From Verrucomicrobia bacterium S94 (GTDB taxonomy: Bacteria; Verrucomicrobiota; Kiritimatiellia; Kiritimatiellales; Pontiellaceae), in the NCBI GenBank assembly GCA_004299845.1, contig CP036201.1:2914001-2978000 (forward strand): DNA of 64,000 nucleotides, written 5' to 3'. The notes under the pieces are model-generated. The model searched no databases and was not told where the DNA came from. It worked only from the letters and a program-made list of their open reading frames with translations. The translations under genes and the position numbers were made by a program. The stretch's first letter is position 1; every line of letters begins with the position of its first letter. Below are positions 33,066-42,148 of the stretch, piece after piece.

Positions 33066-36000
33066 TCTGCTTTTCCCTCTGCTCATTAATCCATTTTTCC
33101 AACTGATTAGGCGTTGAAAGGCCAAAGATGTTCTTGAGGTCGTCACCAAAATTAATTCCGGCATAGGCTGCGTAAAGCTGTACATAATCAACACAGTTGA
33201 AGTGTTTACTCCAAACAACTTGATCTTCTATCGCGATGAGTCCATCAGCCAATTTCTGGACTTTATCATACTGCTCTTGGGTAATAGGAATCCTCAGTGT
33301 TGCATCGGCAATTGAGGTTGGCGAGTCTTGAAAACCATTTCCCTGATCCCCCGAAGTTTTGTGTATTGAAGCAGGAACTCCATCTGAAAACCAAGCACTC
33401 AGCTTACCAATACCCCCCTTAGGATAAAGTCCATAACTATTTCGCTCACCGGCATCATTTTCCAACGTAAACCATCCATGCCCCATATCTCCGAAATCTG
33501 CATTATCTGCGTGAAGGTAAAAAGCTGCTAAGCCATACGGATCAACGAAGAATAGCGGATTCATATTGGCCCACATGTAGATGTTGACGCCGCCGTCAAT
33601 ACCGAGCGGGTCGGGACCGATGAAACGTTTCAAAGAACAGGAATACGCTCTATGAAGGGTTAAATGCAATTCGGTGTCAATGTCATAGTACACGCCGTAG
33701 CCACCCAGCCACTGGAACGGAGCATCCGTTGATCCGGTGCGCGTGGCAGCTCCGTAAGGCATGTACGCAAACTGGTCCGTTACCGCGCCGGACTCGTCCG
33801 TCAGCGCGAGCGTGCTGCCGAGTTCGTCCTGGTGATAGCAATAGGCATCGCCGTTGGCTTCGATATGAGCCAGCAGCCGCATGCCGGCCCAGATGTAGTA
33901 CCGCGTGACGGAGCCGGCTGAATCGGTTTCAGCGAGCGGGCGTTTCAGGCCGTCGGTGTAGTCGATGATGAAGTAGTTCGTGGTGACGGCGGTAGGCGAG
34001 ACGCCTGCGGTACAGATCCGACCGATGCGTGCGCCGGTAGCGTCGTATAAATACTCAACGGAGCAGGATGTTCCGTCTGCATTCACGATCCGATTATCAT
34101 AGTCATATCCGAAGCGCTGTGTTTCTGAGCCCTCTGTGGTGATATTCGTTAAGCACCCGTTGTCGGAATAGGAATAAGCAACGTCGGTCCAGTTGGTGCC
34201 CTGCTGAACTCGTTCGAAGATGAGCTGGTCGGCGTCGTTGTGCGTTTTGATTCTGCGCGCGGTTTCCTGGACGGCGGATTTAATTCCTGCATTGATACAT
34301 TCGGTGGTTTTGAAGCCGAGCGTGTTGCGATGGATTTCCCGATCCACAAAATCTCCATGCTGAATCGAGGTGATGCGGCTTTCTGCATCGTAACCAAAGG
34401 TGGAATGCACACCGTTCGGGTAATCCATGCCGGTCAACCGATTGGCGGAATCATAATTGAACACAAAGCTTTCCGTGTTTTCAGCGTATTCCGTGGTCAC
34501 GCTCTCCAGCCGATTGTCTGCTCCGTAATGATACCCGACCGATAATCCACCCGGATAGACGATGTTCGTGCGGTTCCCGTTCAGATCGTACTGATTTTCC
34601 ACCACAGAACACACTGAGGCACAGAGCTGCGTACTGAATACGAGCCGGTTCATTTCATCATAGCCGAAGGTGCATGAGGCATGCGGGGACGCATGCTCTA
34701 TGATATTTCCATTCGCATCGTGATCAAACGCGGCGACTTCCACACCCTGATTCGTGATCGCCGTCAACCGGTTCAGCGCATCATATCCGTATTCCGTTAA
34801 CACCCCGGCGGCATCTATGCGTGAATCCAGATTACCCACGGCATCATACGTGAATGCGGTCACCTTCCCGATGGCATTGGTGATCGCGGTGACGCGCCCC
34901 TGGGCATCGACCCCGAAATAAACGGGCTTACCCTCGGCATTGCGGAAAACGGTTCGGTTCCCGAGGTCATCATAACCGTATTCTTCGTTCACTCCGGAGG
35001 GCCGGAAGGAGTTCTTCACCCGGCCGAGTGCGTCAAATTCAGTTTTCCACTCTTTTGAAGCCGCATCGACCCGGTTGGTAACACGACCCAGCCCATCCAT
35101 CTGATATTCTTCATAACCGATGGGGCGGAAACGGTGCGTCATCCGGCCGAGTGAATCATAGACAAAGCGGCTTTCGATTTGAAGACCGGAAGGATCGACT
35201 ACGGAGTTAGTGAGGTTTCCGAGGGTATCAAACTGATTCGTGACCACGGAATACATCGAAGACACGGAAACCGGCCGTCCGGCGGAATCAAGGGTGTTGG
35301 TGACGCAGCTGCCTTCGGGGTCACAGCTCATCACAAGGCGGTCCGCCTCGTCGTACAGGTTTGTGGAGCTTCCTCCGTCGGGGAACAGGGTTCCTGCCGG
35401 TTTATAAGCAGGCGTCCAGTAAAATATGCTCGTCTTCCCCCGGGCATCGGTTGAGGTTCTGAGCAGCCCATTGCCGTAGTAGGCTTTAGAGATGACCGTC
35501 TGGTCAGCGGTACCCAGCGCATTCGTTACCGCAATGAGCTGCCTGAGATCATCATAACCGTATGCGGTGGTTTTTCCGCCGACGGTCAGGGTTTTCAGAT
35601 CGCCTTTTGCGTTAAAGACCCGGCTGACTGTTCCGGCATCGGTTGAAGTAACCATTTGTGCATTACCGTAGGAATCGAAATCAGAATAGACCGTAATCCT
35701 TTTTCCGTTTCCTTCCGAGAGCTGACGAAGCAGTCCCTGTGCGGTGTAGGAGTAATCTGTAACAGCCTCTTCCTCGGAACCTTTGGCTGAAACCGTATAA
35801 TCAACGGCATGCTCATCCGTGTAGGCATATTCAGTGACAAGCTGTTCAGCTGTACCGACGGCATTCGTCACCAGCCGCAGATGGTGCTCCGAATCATAGG
35901 CATATGCTGTGATCGTCTGTTCAGCGGTTCCCTCCGCATGAACCTGCATCAGCAGGTTGTGATCGGTGTCGTAAACAAAACGATTGGTTACACCCCGCTC

Positions 36001-39000
36001 ATTGACCGTGCCGGTAATATGTCCCTGCCCGTCAAAGAAGGTGTAGGTTCGGGAACCATCAGCCTTTTCTTCGCTCCAGGTGCGGCCGGTGCTGTCGAAA
36101 TAATATTTGGTCTGATTCCCTAGCGGATCTTCCTCGATACTGCAGTTTCCGATAAAACGGTTCAGCCAGCGGTGTCCACTTGCGGAAATCTGATTCGTGA
36201 CCTGACCGACGGAATTATACGCATTCCGGACGAGAGTAATATTTTCGGGATCCCTTACCCAGGTGATCTGATGCGCACTGTCGTATCCCATGCTCCAGTC
36301 AAAACCGGCGGCATCAACTACATTGGTTAAGTTTTCATCTGAATCATACTGATAATAAACGGTGCGGACCGGTTCCGCGTTATCGCTGACCGAGGTCAGC
36401 AGCCCGTCCGTATAGCTGAAGGTCATTTCAGGACCGAAACTGCTCTGCACGGAGTTAAGATTTGTGCCTCCGGAATATTCGAAAGTAAGCGTATTCCCGT
36501 AAGGATCTTCAATGGTGTCAATCAGGCCGTTGGTGTTGAATGCGTATGTGTTTCCATGACGCTCCTGCATCACATAAACCCCATTGGTTTCCGTCAGCGA
36601 CACGGTCATTCCTTCGGGAGGTGTGAACGAACCATCCGGCTGTTTTACAAACGTAGCCGCCTTCTGACCGGTGTAAACCGTCACAGCCGTTCCCGCCAGC
36701 CGGTCCACTGCCCATTCGGCAATCAGGCTGGCCACAGTCCATGAACGGGCCGTGTCTTCACTTTGAAGAATATCCAGCATCGCCTGATACGCCACGGCGG
36801 CGCCGGCAATATCTTCGAGAGAGCGGTCCATCAGACTGTCGGGCGAAGTATGCTCCTGAACATACATGTTAAAAGAATGATTCCACCCGTATCCCAGTGC
36901 TGTTTTTGCATCAGCAGAACCCGAACTGTAATTCCGCTTCATAACCAGAGGCATCGGGCCGTCCATGGTCAGATCGGTTTTTTCCAGCAGATAGTTTCCT
37001 GATGCCATGTCGACCGGATCAGCGCCTTTCGGGGTCCGGATATTCGCAGCCTCTTTAAAGTCGGCCAGATTCTGGGCATTGATAAGGGTCGGCCCGATCC
37101 GGGAGGACCGGTCTACAGCCCCTCCGTTGGTTTTATCAAGCGCGGCGGTAATGCCGCCGTTTGTAGATACCCCCAGATAAATAATTCCGGTCCATTGGCC
37201 GACACTGACCGGAGTATCCGGGAGAATCAGACATTCGGTATCAGCGGTCAGCAATGCTTCAAAAGAATCCAGTTCATCGGAGGTATAGCCGCTCAGCTGC
37301 GCTTCGACAGAGGCAAAATTATCTGCAGTGACACGGAATACGGTTCCGCCTTTCCGGCAGTGCTCGGCAATGCCCCGCACACTCGATACAGCCAGCCAGC
37401 CCGGCTGATTCTGTTCCCAGATACCGTGTTCGAGCGCACTGCTGATCAGCCCCTGAGCCGATGTACGTTCAATTTTGGTCTCATGAGTATACAGATTGTC
37501 AGCTCCATGCTGAACATCACAGAGTGCATTAGGATAGTCCGACTGGATAAATACTCCGGCTGCGTAAACCTGATGAGAGATTTTTCCATACAGCCCTTCG
37601 CTCAACCGACGGAAAAGGCCCTGAAGATGGAAATAGTCTGTACCCAGCTGCTGCAGTCCAAGCAGAATGGGATCTCCGGAACCCGCCCCGGAAAGACATT
37701 CCGCCAGCTCTTCAGCACAGGCCGCAGAAGCGGCTTTATTCCCAAGATCATTAAACTGAATCGGGAAAGCGTACTGCGCCCCCAAAACGCCCGTGTAGGT
37801 TTTTAAACTGTCATAACCGGTCAGCGTATACGAAGAATTGCTGTAAGTAAAAATCGGAAACACGATGCTGATCGGCACCACATAGCGACCTCCGTCCATC
37901 CCGCCGATACTCCCTTCCACCCAGACTTCATCCCCCAGAAGAACCCGTCCATAACCGGAATCATTAATTTCAATATAAACCGTCCGCGTGCCCAGATCCG
38001 GCAATGAAATATAATGCATCTCACCTTCCGCATAAATTCCCAACTGCTGACTGCCTGTCGGCAGATCATCCTTATTCTGATATGCTGTGGACGAATAAAC
38101 GGTAAAACGGGGAGGGTTCAAACCCGACTCCTGCACAATGTGCTTATCTCCGAAAAAATCCGCCGGCGAACCGTTCGGAAGCTGAGACCTGAATTCAGCA
38201 CATAAATTCGTAGTCAACCCTGTCAGATAGGCATACAGACCATCCTCGTTAAAACCTGAAAAACTGTGATTAGAAACAACACCCCCCACTTCGGCATAAA
38301 GATTACTGCGCACATAAGAAGAAAGTGCGTCTATTCCGACCCCGTCTGTATATTCATACGGTTTGAAAAAGGTATCCAGCTCGATCACCTCACTGCCATT
38401 GGTCAGCGTCACCCAGGTATAAGCAATATTAACCAGTGTATCCCCATCATAATAATACACGGGCAGCTGTTCCGCACTCAATATGGCAAATGCATCATCA
38501 ACACTGTCGACATTCAGCATAGTGCTTAGGTTGCACCCTTCATTATCAAATACAGGCAGAATAACGGCCCCGAAATTATAGGATGCGCCATACCCCGAAG
38601 CTTCCAGCAGCGCAATCAGCAGCGAGGCCTGATCGCAGTCATTTCCCGCACCGTCCTGAATTACCCGCTCCGGTGAGCGTTTGTTTCCTACATAAAATTC
38701 TGAATGAATCTGATTTCGTACAAACTCATAAATATTAGTGGGATTATATTCGAGCGCATAAGCCAGTTCTTCAATGACTGAAGAAGCATTTGAAAACGCC
38801 TCAGAGGAAGCCGACCGGACAGATGATAAAGAAGAGCCATCGACCCTCCCTGCATCCGGGGACTCGATATCAAACTCAGCAAGAGAAAGGGCAGAAACAA
38901 AATTCGACACTGAAAACGCTACAGAATCCTCCCCCTCGAATGTTGGAGAAACAGCATCTGCCGGAGTGAATATCAATGTATTTCCGAATGAACAGAATGA

Positions 39001-39048
39001 CATAGCTGTCGAAATTAAAAAGGTAACAACCTGCTTTTTTTTCATCAT
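33046..39048 (-). CDS. Giant Rhs-repeat protein with transglutaminase-like N-terminus and putative cysteine-hydrolase tip
   Basis: A 2000-residue exported polymorphic toxin. A signal peptide (MKKKQVVTFLISTAMSFCSFG) is followed by a transglutaminase/papain-like domain at about 85-170 (NDCDQASLLIALLEASG, Cys near 138), a domain beginning DPVDMASGNYLLEKTDL that opens the Rhs shell (DUF6531-like), and about 25 YD repeats. The Rhs core ends WANMNPLFFVDPYGL near residue 1840. The last 160 residues are the tip: GHGWFTLEND and KHFNCVDYVQLYAAY (Cys about 1952), a His/Cys pattern like NlpC/P60 or other papain-fold hydrolases. The core autocleavage motif lies at DPLGIDG/DPYGL. It may act in contact-dependent killing. 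Activity of the tip is a guess. Confidence 0.85.
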   Translation of the reverse strand: MMKKKQVVTFLISTAMSFCSFGNTLIFTPADAVSPTFEGEDSVAFSVSNFVSALSLAEFDIESPDAGRVDGSSLSSVRSASSEAFSNASSVIEELAYALEYNPTNIYEFVRNQIHSEFYVGNKRSPERVIQDGAGNDCDQASLLIALLEASGYGASYNFGAVILPVFDNEGCNLSTMLNVDSVDDAFAILSAEQLPVYYYDGDTLVNIAYTWVTLTNGSEVIELDTFFKPYEYTDGVGIDALSSYVRSNLYAEVGGVVSNHSFSGFNEDGLYAYLTGLTTNLCAEFRSQLPNGSPADFFGDKHIVQESGLNPPRFTVYSSTAYQNKDDLPTGSQQLGIYAEGEMHYISLPDLGTRTVYIEINDSGYGRVLLGDEVWVEGSIGGMDGGRYVVPISIVFPIFTYSNSSYTLTGYDSLKTYTGVLGAQYAFPIQFNDLGNKAASAACAEELAECLSGAGSGDPILLGLQQLGTDYFHLQGLFRRLSEGLYGKISHQVYAAGVFIQSDYPNALCDVQHGADNLYTHETKIERTSAQGLISSALEHGIWEQNQPGWLAVSSVRGIAEHCRKGGTVFRVTADNFASVEAQLSGYTSDELDSFEALLTADTECLILPDTPVSVGQWTGIIYLGVSTNGGITAALDKTNGGAVDRSSRIGPTLINAQNLADFKEAANIRTPKGADPVDMASGNYLLEKTDLTMDGPMPLVMKRNYSSGSADAKTALGYGWNHSFNMYVQEHTSPDSLMDRSLEDIAGAAVAYQAMLDILQSEDTARSWTVASLIAEWAVDRLAGTAVTVYTGQKAATFVKQPDGSFTPPEGMTVSLTETNGVYVMQERHGNTYAFNTNGLIDTIEDPYGNTLTFEYSGGTNLNSVQSSFGPEMTFSYTDGLLTSVSDNAEPVRTVYYQYDSDENLTNVVDAAGFDWSMGYDSAHQITWVRDPENITLVRNAYNSVGQVTNQISASGHRWLNRFIGNCSIEEDPLGNQTKYYFDSTGRTWSEEKADGSRTYTFFDGQGHITGTVNERGVTNRFVYDTDHNLLMQVHAEGTAEQTITAYAYDSEHHLRLVTNAVGTAEQLVTEYAYTDEHAVDYTVSAKGSEEEAVTDYSYTAQGLLRQLSEGNGKRITVYSDFDSYGNAQMVTSTDAGTVSRVFNAKGDLKTLTVGGKTTAYGYDDLRQLIAVTNALGTADQTVISKAYYGNGLLRTSTDARGKTSIFYWTPAYKPAGTLFPDGGSSTNLYDEADRLVMSCDPEGSCVTNTLDSAGRPVSVSSMYSVVTNQFDTLGNLTNSVVDPSGLQIESRFVYDSLGRMTHRFRPIGYEEYQMDGLGRVTNRVDAASKEWKTEFDALGRVKNSFRPSGVNEEYGYDDLGNRTVFRNAEGKPVYFGVDAQGRVTAITNAIGKVTAFTYDAVGNLDSRIDAAGVLTEYGYDALNRLTAITNQGVEVAAFDHDANGNIIEHASPHASCTFGYDEMNRLVFSTQLCASVCSVVENQYDLNGNRTNIVYPGGLSVGYHYGADNRLESVTTEYAENTESFVFNYDSANRLTGMDYPNGVHSTFGYDAESRITSIQHGDFVDREIHRNTLGFKTTECINAGIKSAVQETARRIKTHNDADQLIFERVQQGTNWTDVAYSYSDNGCLTNITTEGSETQRFGYDYDNRIVNADGTSCSVEYLYDATGARIGRICTAGVSPTAVTTNYFIIDYTDGLKRPLAETDSAGSVTRYYIWAGMRLLAHIEANGDAYCYHQDELGSTLALTDESGAVTDQFAYMPYGAATRTGSTDAPFQWLGGYGVYYDIDTELHLTLHRAYSCSLKRFIGPDPLGIDGGVNIYMWANMNPLFFVDPYGLAAFYLHADNADFGDMGHGWFTLENDAGERNSYGLYPKGGIGKLSAWFSDGVPASIHKTSGDQGNGFQDSPTSIADATLRIPITQEQYDKVQKLADGLIAIEDQVVWSKHFNCVDYVQLYAAYAGINFGDDLKNIFGLSTPNQLEKWINEQREKQNVEINK

Positions 39049-39064
39049 AAAACCCCAGAACCAA

Positions 39065-40276
39065 CTACTTCACAGAAATTTCTTCCGTAATATTATGTGC
39101 ATCACTCAGGAACGTCCGCTGCGCAGTATCGGAACCGACATAAACGTCGGTTAACCTATCGTCTTCATCGTAATAGAAACGAACTGTTGTAACGGTTCCT
39201 ACAGCGTTTCCTGCATCCGATACCGTGGGATCGGTTCCACCGGTCAACTCCTCAAGATTACTGAATCCGTCATTATCAACATCCCCCAACGCACCGTCAT
39301 CGCCCTCATTAGACAGTGGATCAAAACCGTATTCGGACTCCCAGCCATCATCAAGACCATCGCCGTCGCTGTCTCTATTACAGGGATCCGTACCGAGTGA
39401 AATTTCTACAGCATCCAACAAACGGTCATTATCGTCATCCGTATCAGCAATCAGCGGCGGATTACTTCCGGAAACGCCGGTCAGCTCATCCGGCATACCG
39501 TCGCCGTCTGTATCAATGCCTGCTGCGGGATCGAGCGGAAAGGCATCCGGACCGGGAATCAGATGTTCCCATCCTTCAGGAACGGTCGGCCCGTCACATA
39601 TTCCGTCCAGATCGGTATCCGGATGCTTCGGACTCGAGGCGCCTCCATATGGCGTACCGATGTACTCTTCGAGATTACTGAGTCCATCACCGTCGAAATC
39701 CTCATCGGCATCGGAAATCCCGTTGCCTTCCGGACGGCTCAGCGTATCGGTATCCACCACATCCGGACTTGTTCCGAGCAATCCCGTTTCATAACCGTCG
39801 CTTAATCCGTCACCATCGGAATCATCTGCAACTCCGGCATACAGATAAAACTGATTCATTGATGGATTTCGTCCCGGTCCTTCATCCCAGGTATACCAGT
39901 CGATTATTCCATTATCTGTTCCCGGAAATCCGCGTTCGGCCAGCGTAAAGCGGTGACCATCATACTGTGATGCAAAGCCCCCATCCGGATGTCCGATGCT
40001 CAGACTCTGTGTAAAATAGAATTCATAAACGTGACCGGGAACAGTGCCGTTCAGCCGCCAGCAACAGCTTCCGCTATTCGTTGAAATGCCAAACAGCATA
40101 CCGCCCAGATACAGCACGGGAGTATCCTCAGCCTCTGCAGCCGATCCCGCCACGTCATCGACCCATCCTCCGGAATCCGTTCCGGCCATAGGTACGACAA
40201 TGCAGCCTATCATCCCCGCGGTTCCGAAAATCAGACGCAAATATTTCCACCCTGGAAATCCGCTTAATTTATTCAT
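39065..40276 (-). CDS. Secreted protein with thrombospondin type 3-like calcium repeats
   Basis: A 403-residue exported protein. After a hydrophobic signal (YLRLIFGTAGMIGCIVVPMAG) come about 120 residues of unknown fold and then seven aspartate-rich loops (DSDGDGLSD, DFDGDGLSN, DTDLDGICD, DTDGDGMPD, DSDGDGLDD, DVDNDGFSN and a divergent one), the TSP3/EF-hand-like calcium-binding repeats common in PVC and Bacteroidetes surface proteins. The C-terminus contains FYYDEDDRLTDVYVG, which is YD-repeat-like. It precedes the giant Rhs gene by 16 bases and is probably cotranscribed, so it may help export or display of the Rhs protein. Start at 40276 behind AAGGGA. Confidence 0.72.
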   Translation of the reverse strand: MNKLSGFPGWKYLRLIFGTAGMIGCIVVPMAGTDSGGWVDDVAGSAAEAEDTPVLYLGGMLFGISTNSGSCCWRLNGTVPGHVYEFYFTQSLSIGHPDGGFASQYDGHRFTLAERGFPGTDNGIIDWYTWDEGPGRNPSMNQFYLYAGVADDSDGDGLSDGYETGLLGTSPDVVDTDTLSRPEGNGISDADEDFDGDGLSNLEEYIGTPYGGASSPKHPDTDLDGICDGPTVPEGWEHLIPGPDAFPLDPAAGIDTDGDGMPDELTGVSGSNPPLIADTDDDNDRLLDAVEISLGTDPCNRDSDGDGLDDGWESEYGFDPLSNEGDDGALGDVDNDGFSNLEELTGGTDPTVSDAGNAVGTVTTVRFYYDEDDRLTDVYVGSDTAQRTFLSDAHNITEEISVK

Positions 40277-40853
40277 TCCCTTCCCCTGATTATCATTTAA
40301 CCCCGAAAAAAATCCTGCAATCAACCGACAGATTTACAGGAAAACACAGTAGCACATTATGCTGCATCGGAATTCCCCTCACATAATTGAAGAGCACGTA
40401 TCTTTCCGGAAAAAAAACATCGTAACAAATAAACAATTGAACTTATTTTTAAAACATATTATTTATTGAACTTTCACCGAAATTAAGTGTCGGCATTCCG
40501 CTAAACGGAAAACGCGGCCTGCTTCGCAACAGAAAATACCCACCCATCCCCTGAATCACCTCTGATTCAGAAATAAACACAGTTGCCACAGCCGCAGATT
40601 CGAAAGCCGCACCCCAAGGCTTTAGAATCACATCAGATCGTGGAGAAACCGATTTCCCGAAGAGCGAGAAATGAAGAAACCGAAACCTCTTTCAACCAGT
40701 CAGACTGGAAATTCGATATACGACAGTGTGACAATCTCATCCCCTCTGATGCCAGGTCCCCTCCAGGCTCTCCACCTGGTCCGATTAACACATACGGATC
40801 CATACCACCACCCGCTTAAATCAGAACCCCTCCCGATACATTAACCATCAGTA
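40277..40853. other. Intergenic region
   Basis: About 580 bases, AT-rich in the first half, presumably holding the promoter of the calcium-repeat/Rhs operon (reading left). No clear gene or promoter sequence could be picked. Confidence 0.5.
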
Positions 40854-40884
40854 CAAAAAAAGCGCCCCCGCAGGGACGCTTTTG
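40854..40884 (-). terminator. Bidirectional intrinsic terminator after the porin gene
   Basis: Read on the minus strand: AAAAGCGTCCC, loop TGCGG, GGGCGCTTTTTTT. It starts 21 bases after the porin stop. The plus strand also has a TTTT after the stem. Confidence 0.75.
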
Positions 40885-40904
40885 AAAACGGACAATAAAG
40901 CAGA

Positions 40905-41651
40905 TTACATTTCAGCAGCAAGACTGAGCATACCGACAACACTCACATCGTAAGCTCCTGTAGCATCCGGCAATACATCATCATCAAAATTGGTGATGTA
41001 CGTGAGAGAAGCACCAACACTCCAGGTTTCACCCAGTGCATATCCCAGAGAAGCTCCAATGGATGCATCATTCAGGCCATCATCCAGACCGGCTGACGCA
41101 GGTTTATCACTCTGCAGAATATAACCCACGGAAGCATCGACAGAACCGCTCAGTTCATCCGTAATATCAATGCCGTATCCAGCAGTGAACTCATAATAGT
41201 TCTGACCACTGTAAGCACCACCGCTCATAAAATAACCAGTCAGTCCCAGACCGACACCGGCAATTTCATACCCGGCACCGACATTGAACTCCTTATCTGA
41301 CGTTCCGCCGTAGCTGTAATCACAATAACCAATAAATAAATCCAGACCATCTACAAACGCCGGAAGGCTGTAAGACACATACCAGTCTGTCTCGGAAAAT
41401 TCAGATGTCGAAGCGGCACCATCATTGTCATCCAGATCCCAGTTTGCCCAGGCTCCGAAAGTTACAGAACCATACTCTTCAGGCAAACCATAACCCGATG
41501 CTTCGATACCCGGCTGAAAAACAGCCCCTTCATTCAAGGTTGTACCGCGGAACACATACGCACTGGCAAAATCAAAGGTTGTACTTACGCCGGCGGATGC
41601 AACACCTGCAACCAGACCGGTTGCGATTGTCGTTGTAATTATTTTTTTCAT
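40905..41651 (-). CDS. Outer-membrane beta-barrel protein, TorF-like porin
   Basis: A 248-residue exported protein. The signal peptide ends at about residue 20 (GLVAGVASAG). The mature part starts STTFDFASAYVFRGTTLNEGAVFQPG, which resembles the TIGR02001/TorF family of putative porins, and shows regular alternating strands up to an end MLSLAAEM. It lies 120 bases after glnK on the same strand, so it may be cotranscribed with amt-glnK and provide outer-membrane passage for small nitrogen compounds; that link is inference. Confidence 0.7.
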   Translation of the reverse strand: MKKIITTTIATGLVAGVASAGVSTTFDFASAYVFRGTTLNEGAVFQPGIEASGYGLPEEYGSVTFGAWANWDLDDNDGAASTSEFSETDWYVSYSLPAFVDGLDLFIGYCDYSYGGTSDKEFNVGAGYEIAGVGLGLTGYFMSGGAYSGQNYYEFTAGYGIDITDELSGSVDASVGYILQSDKPASAGLDDGLNDASIGASLGYALGETWSVGASLTYITNFDDDVLPDATGAYDVSVVGMLSLAAEM

Positions 41652-41771
41652 GTTCTTATTTCTCCTTCTGCTTGTTTACTTACTCACTCGAGATTGGGAA
41701 GACGGCCGGCCCCGACAAGAAGTTCCTCGAGGATGCAAAAGGAAATTGCACGGGAACCGGCCGCCTAAAGT

Positions 41772-42119
41772 TTAAGGTTTAACCAATGGCCTCGGGCCTT
41801 TTTCACCGGTACGGATCCGGATGCATTCCGGAAGGTCCAGTACGAAGATTTTGCCGTCACCGATGTTCCCGGTGCGGGCACCGGCAATGATGGCGTCGAC
41901 CGTCATGTCGACAAAATCATCGTTCACGGCGATTTCAATACGGACTTTCTTCAGCAGGTTCACCTCGATATCCGCACCGCGGTAGGTTTCGTGATAACCC
42001 TTCTGCTGACCGCAGCCCATGGCATTGGTTACAGACATTTTGTAGACTTCTTTTTCGTACAGGCTCTGCTTCACTTCATTGAGCTGTTCGGGCTGTACGT
42101 ATGCGATAATCAGTTTCAT
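41772..42119 (-). CDS. glnK: PII signal-transduction protein (GlnK-like) lacking Tyr51
   Basis: A 115-residue PII protein that would bind 2-oxoglutarate, ATP/ADP and block the ammonium channel. It aligns without gaps to E. coli GlnB through the T-loop: [19 protein letters not shown], with Tyr46 and the conserved Arg47/Gly48, but position 51, the uridylylated Tyr, is Ile. The B-loop [11 protein letters not shown] and the C-loop RIRTGEKG are present. It follows amt by 29 bases, the standard amt-glnK pair. Covalent uridylylation by GlnD at residue 51 is therefore not possible; regulation should be by ligands only. Confidence 0.93.
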   Translation of the reverse strand: MKLIIAYVQPEQLNEVKQSLYEKEVYKMSVTNAMGCGQQKGYHETYRGADIEVNLLKKVRIEIAVNDDFVDMTVDAIIAGARTGNIGDGKIFVLDLPECIRIRTGEKGPRPLVKP

Positions 42120-42148
42120 TTTTCGTATCCTTTCGTATCAGCCGGTTC

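Noticed and set aside
40583-40819. Small ORF (78 codons) in the gap upstream of the porin terminator
   Set aside because: No Shine-Dalgarno, no recognisable composition, and it lies in a low-information AT/GC-mixed gap.
41700-41771. A seventh sigma-54 promoter before the porin gene
   Set aside because: The best GG...GC pairs in this gap do not have the ten-base spacing.
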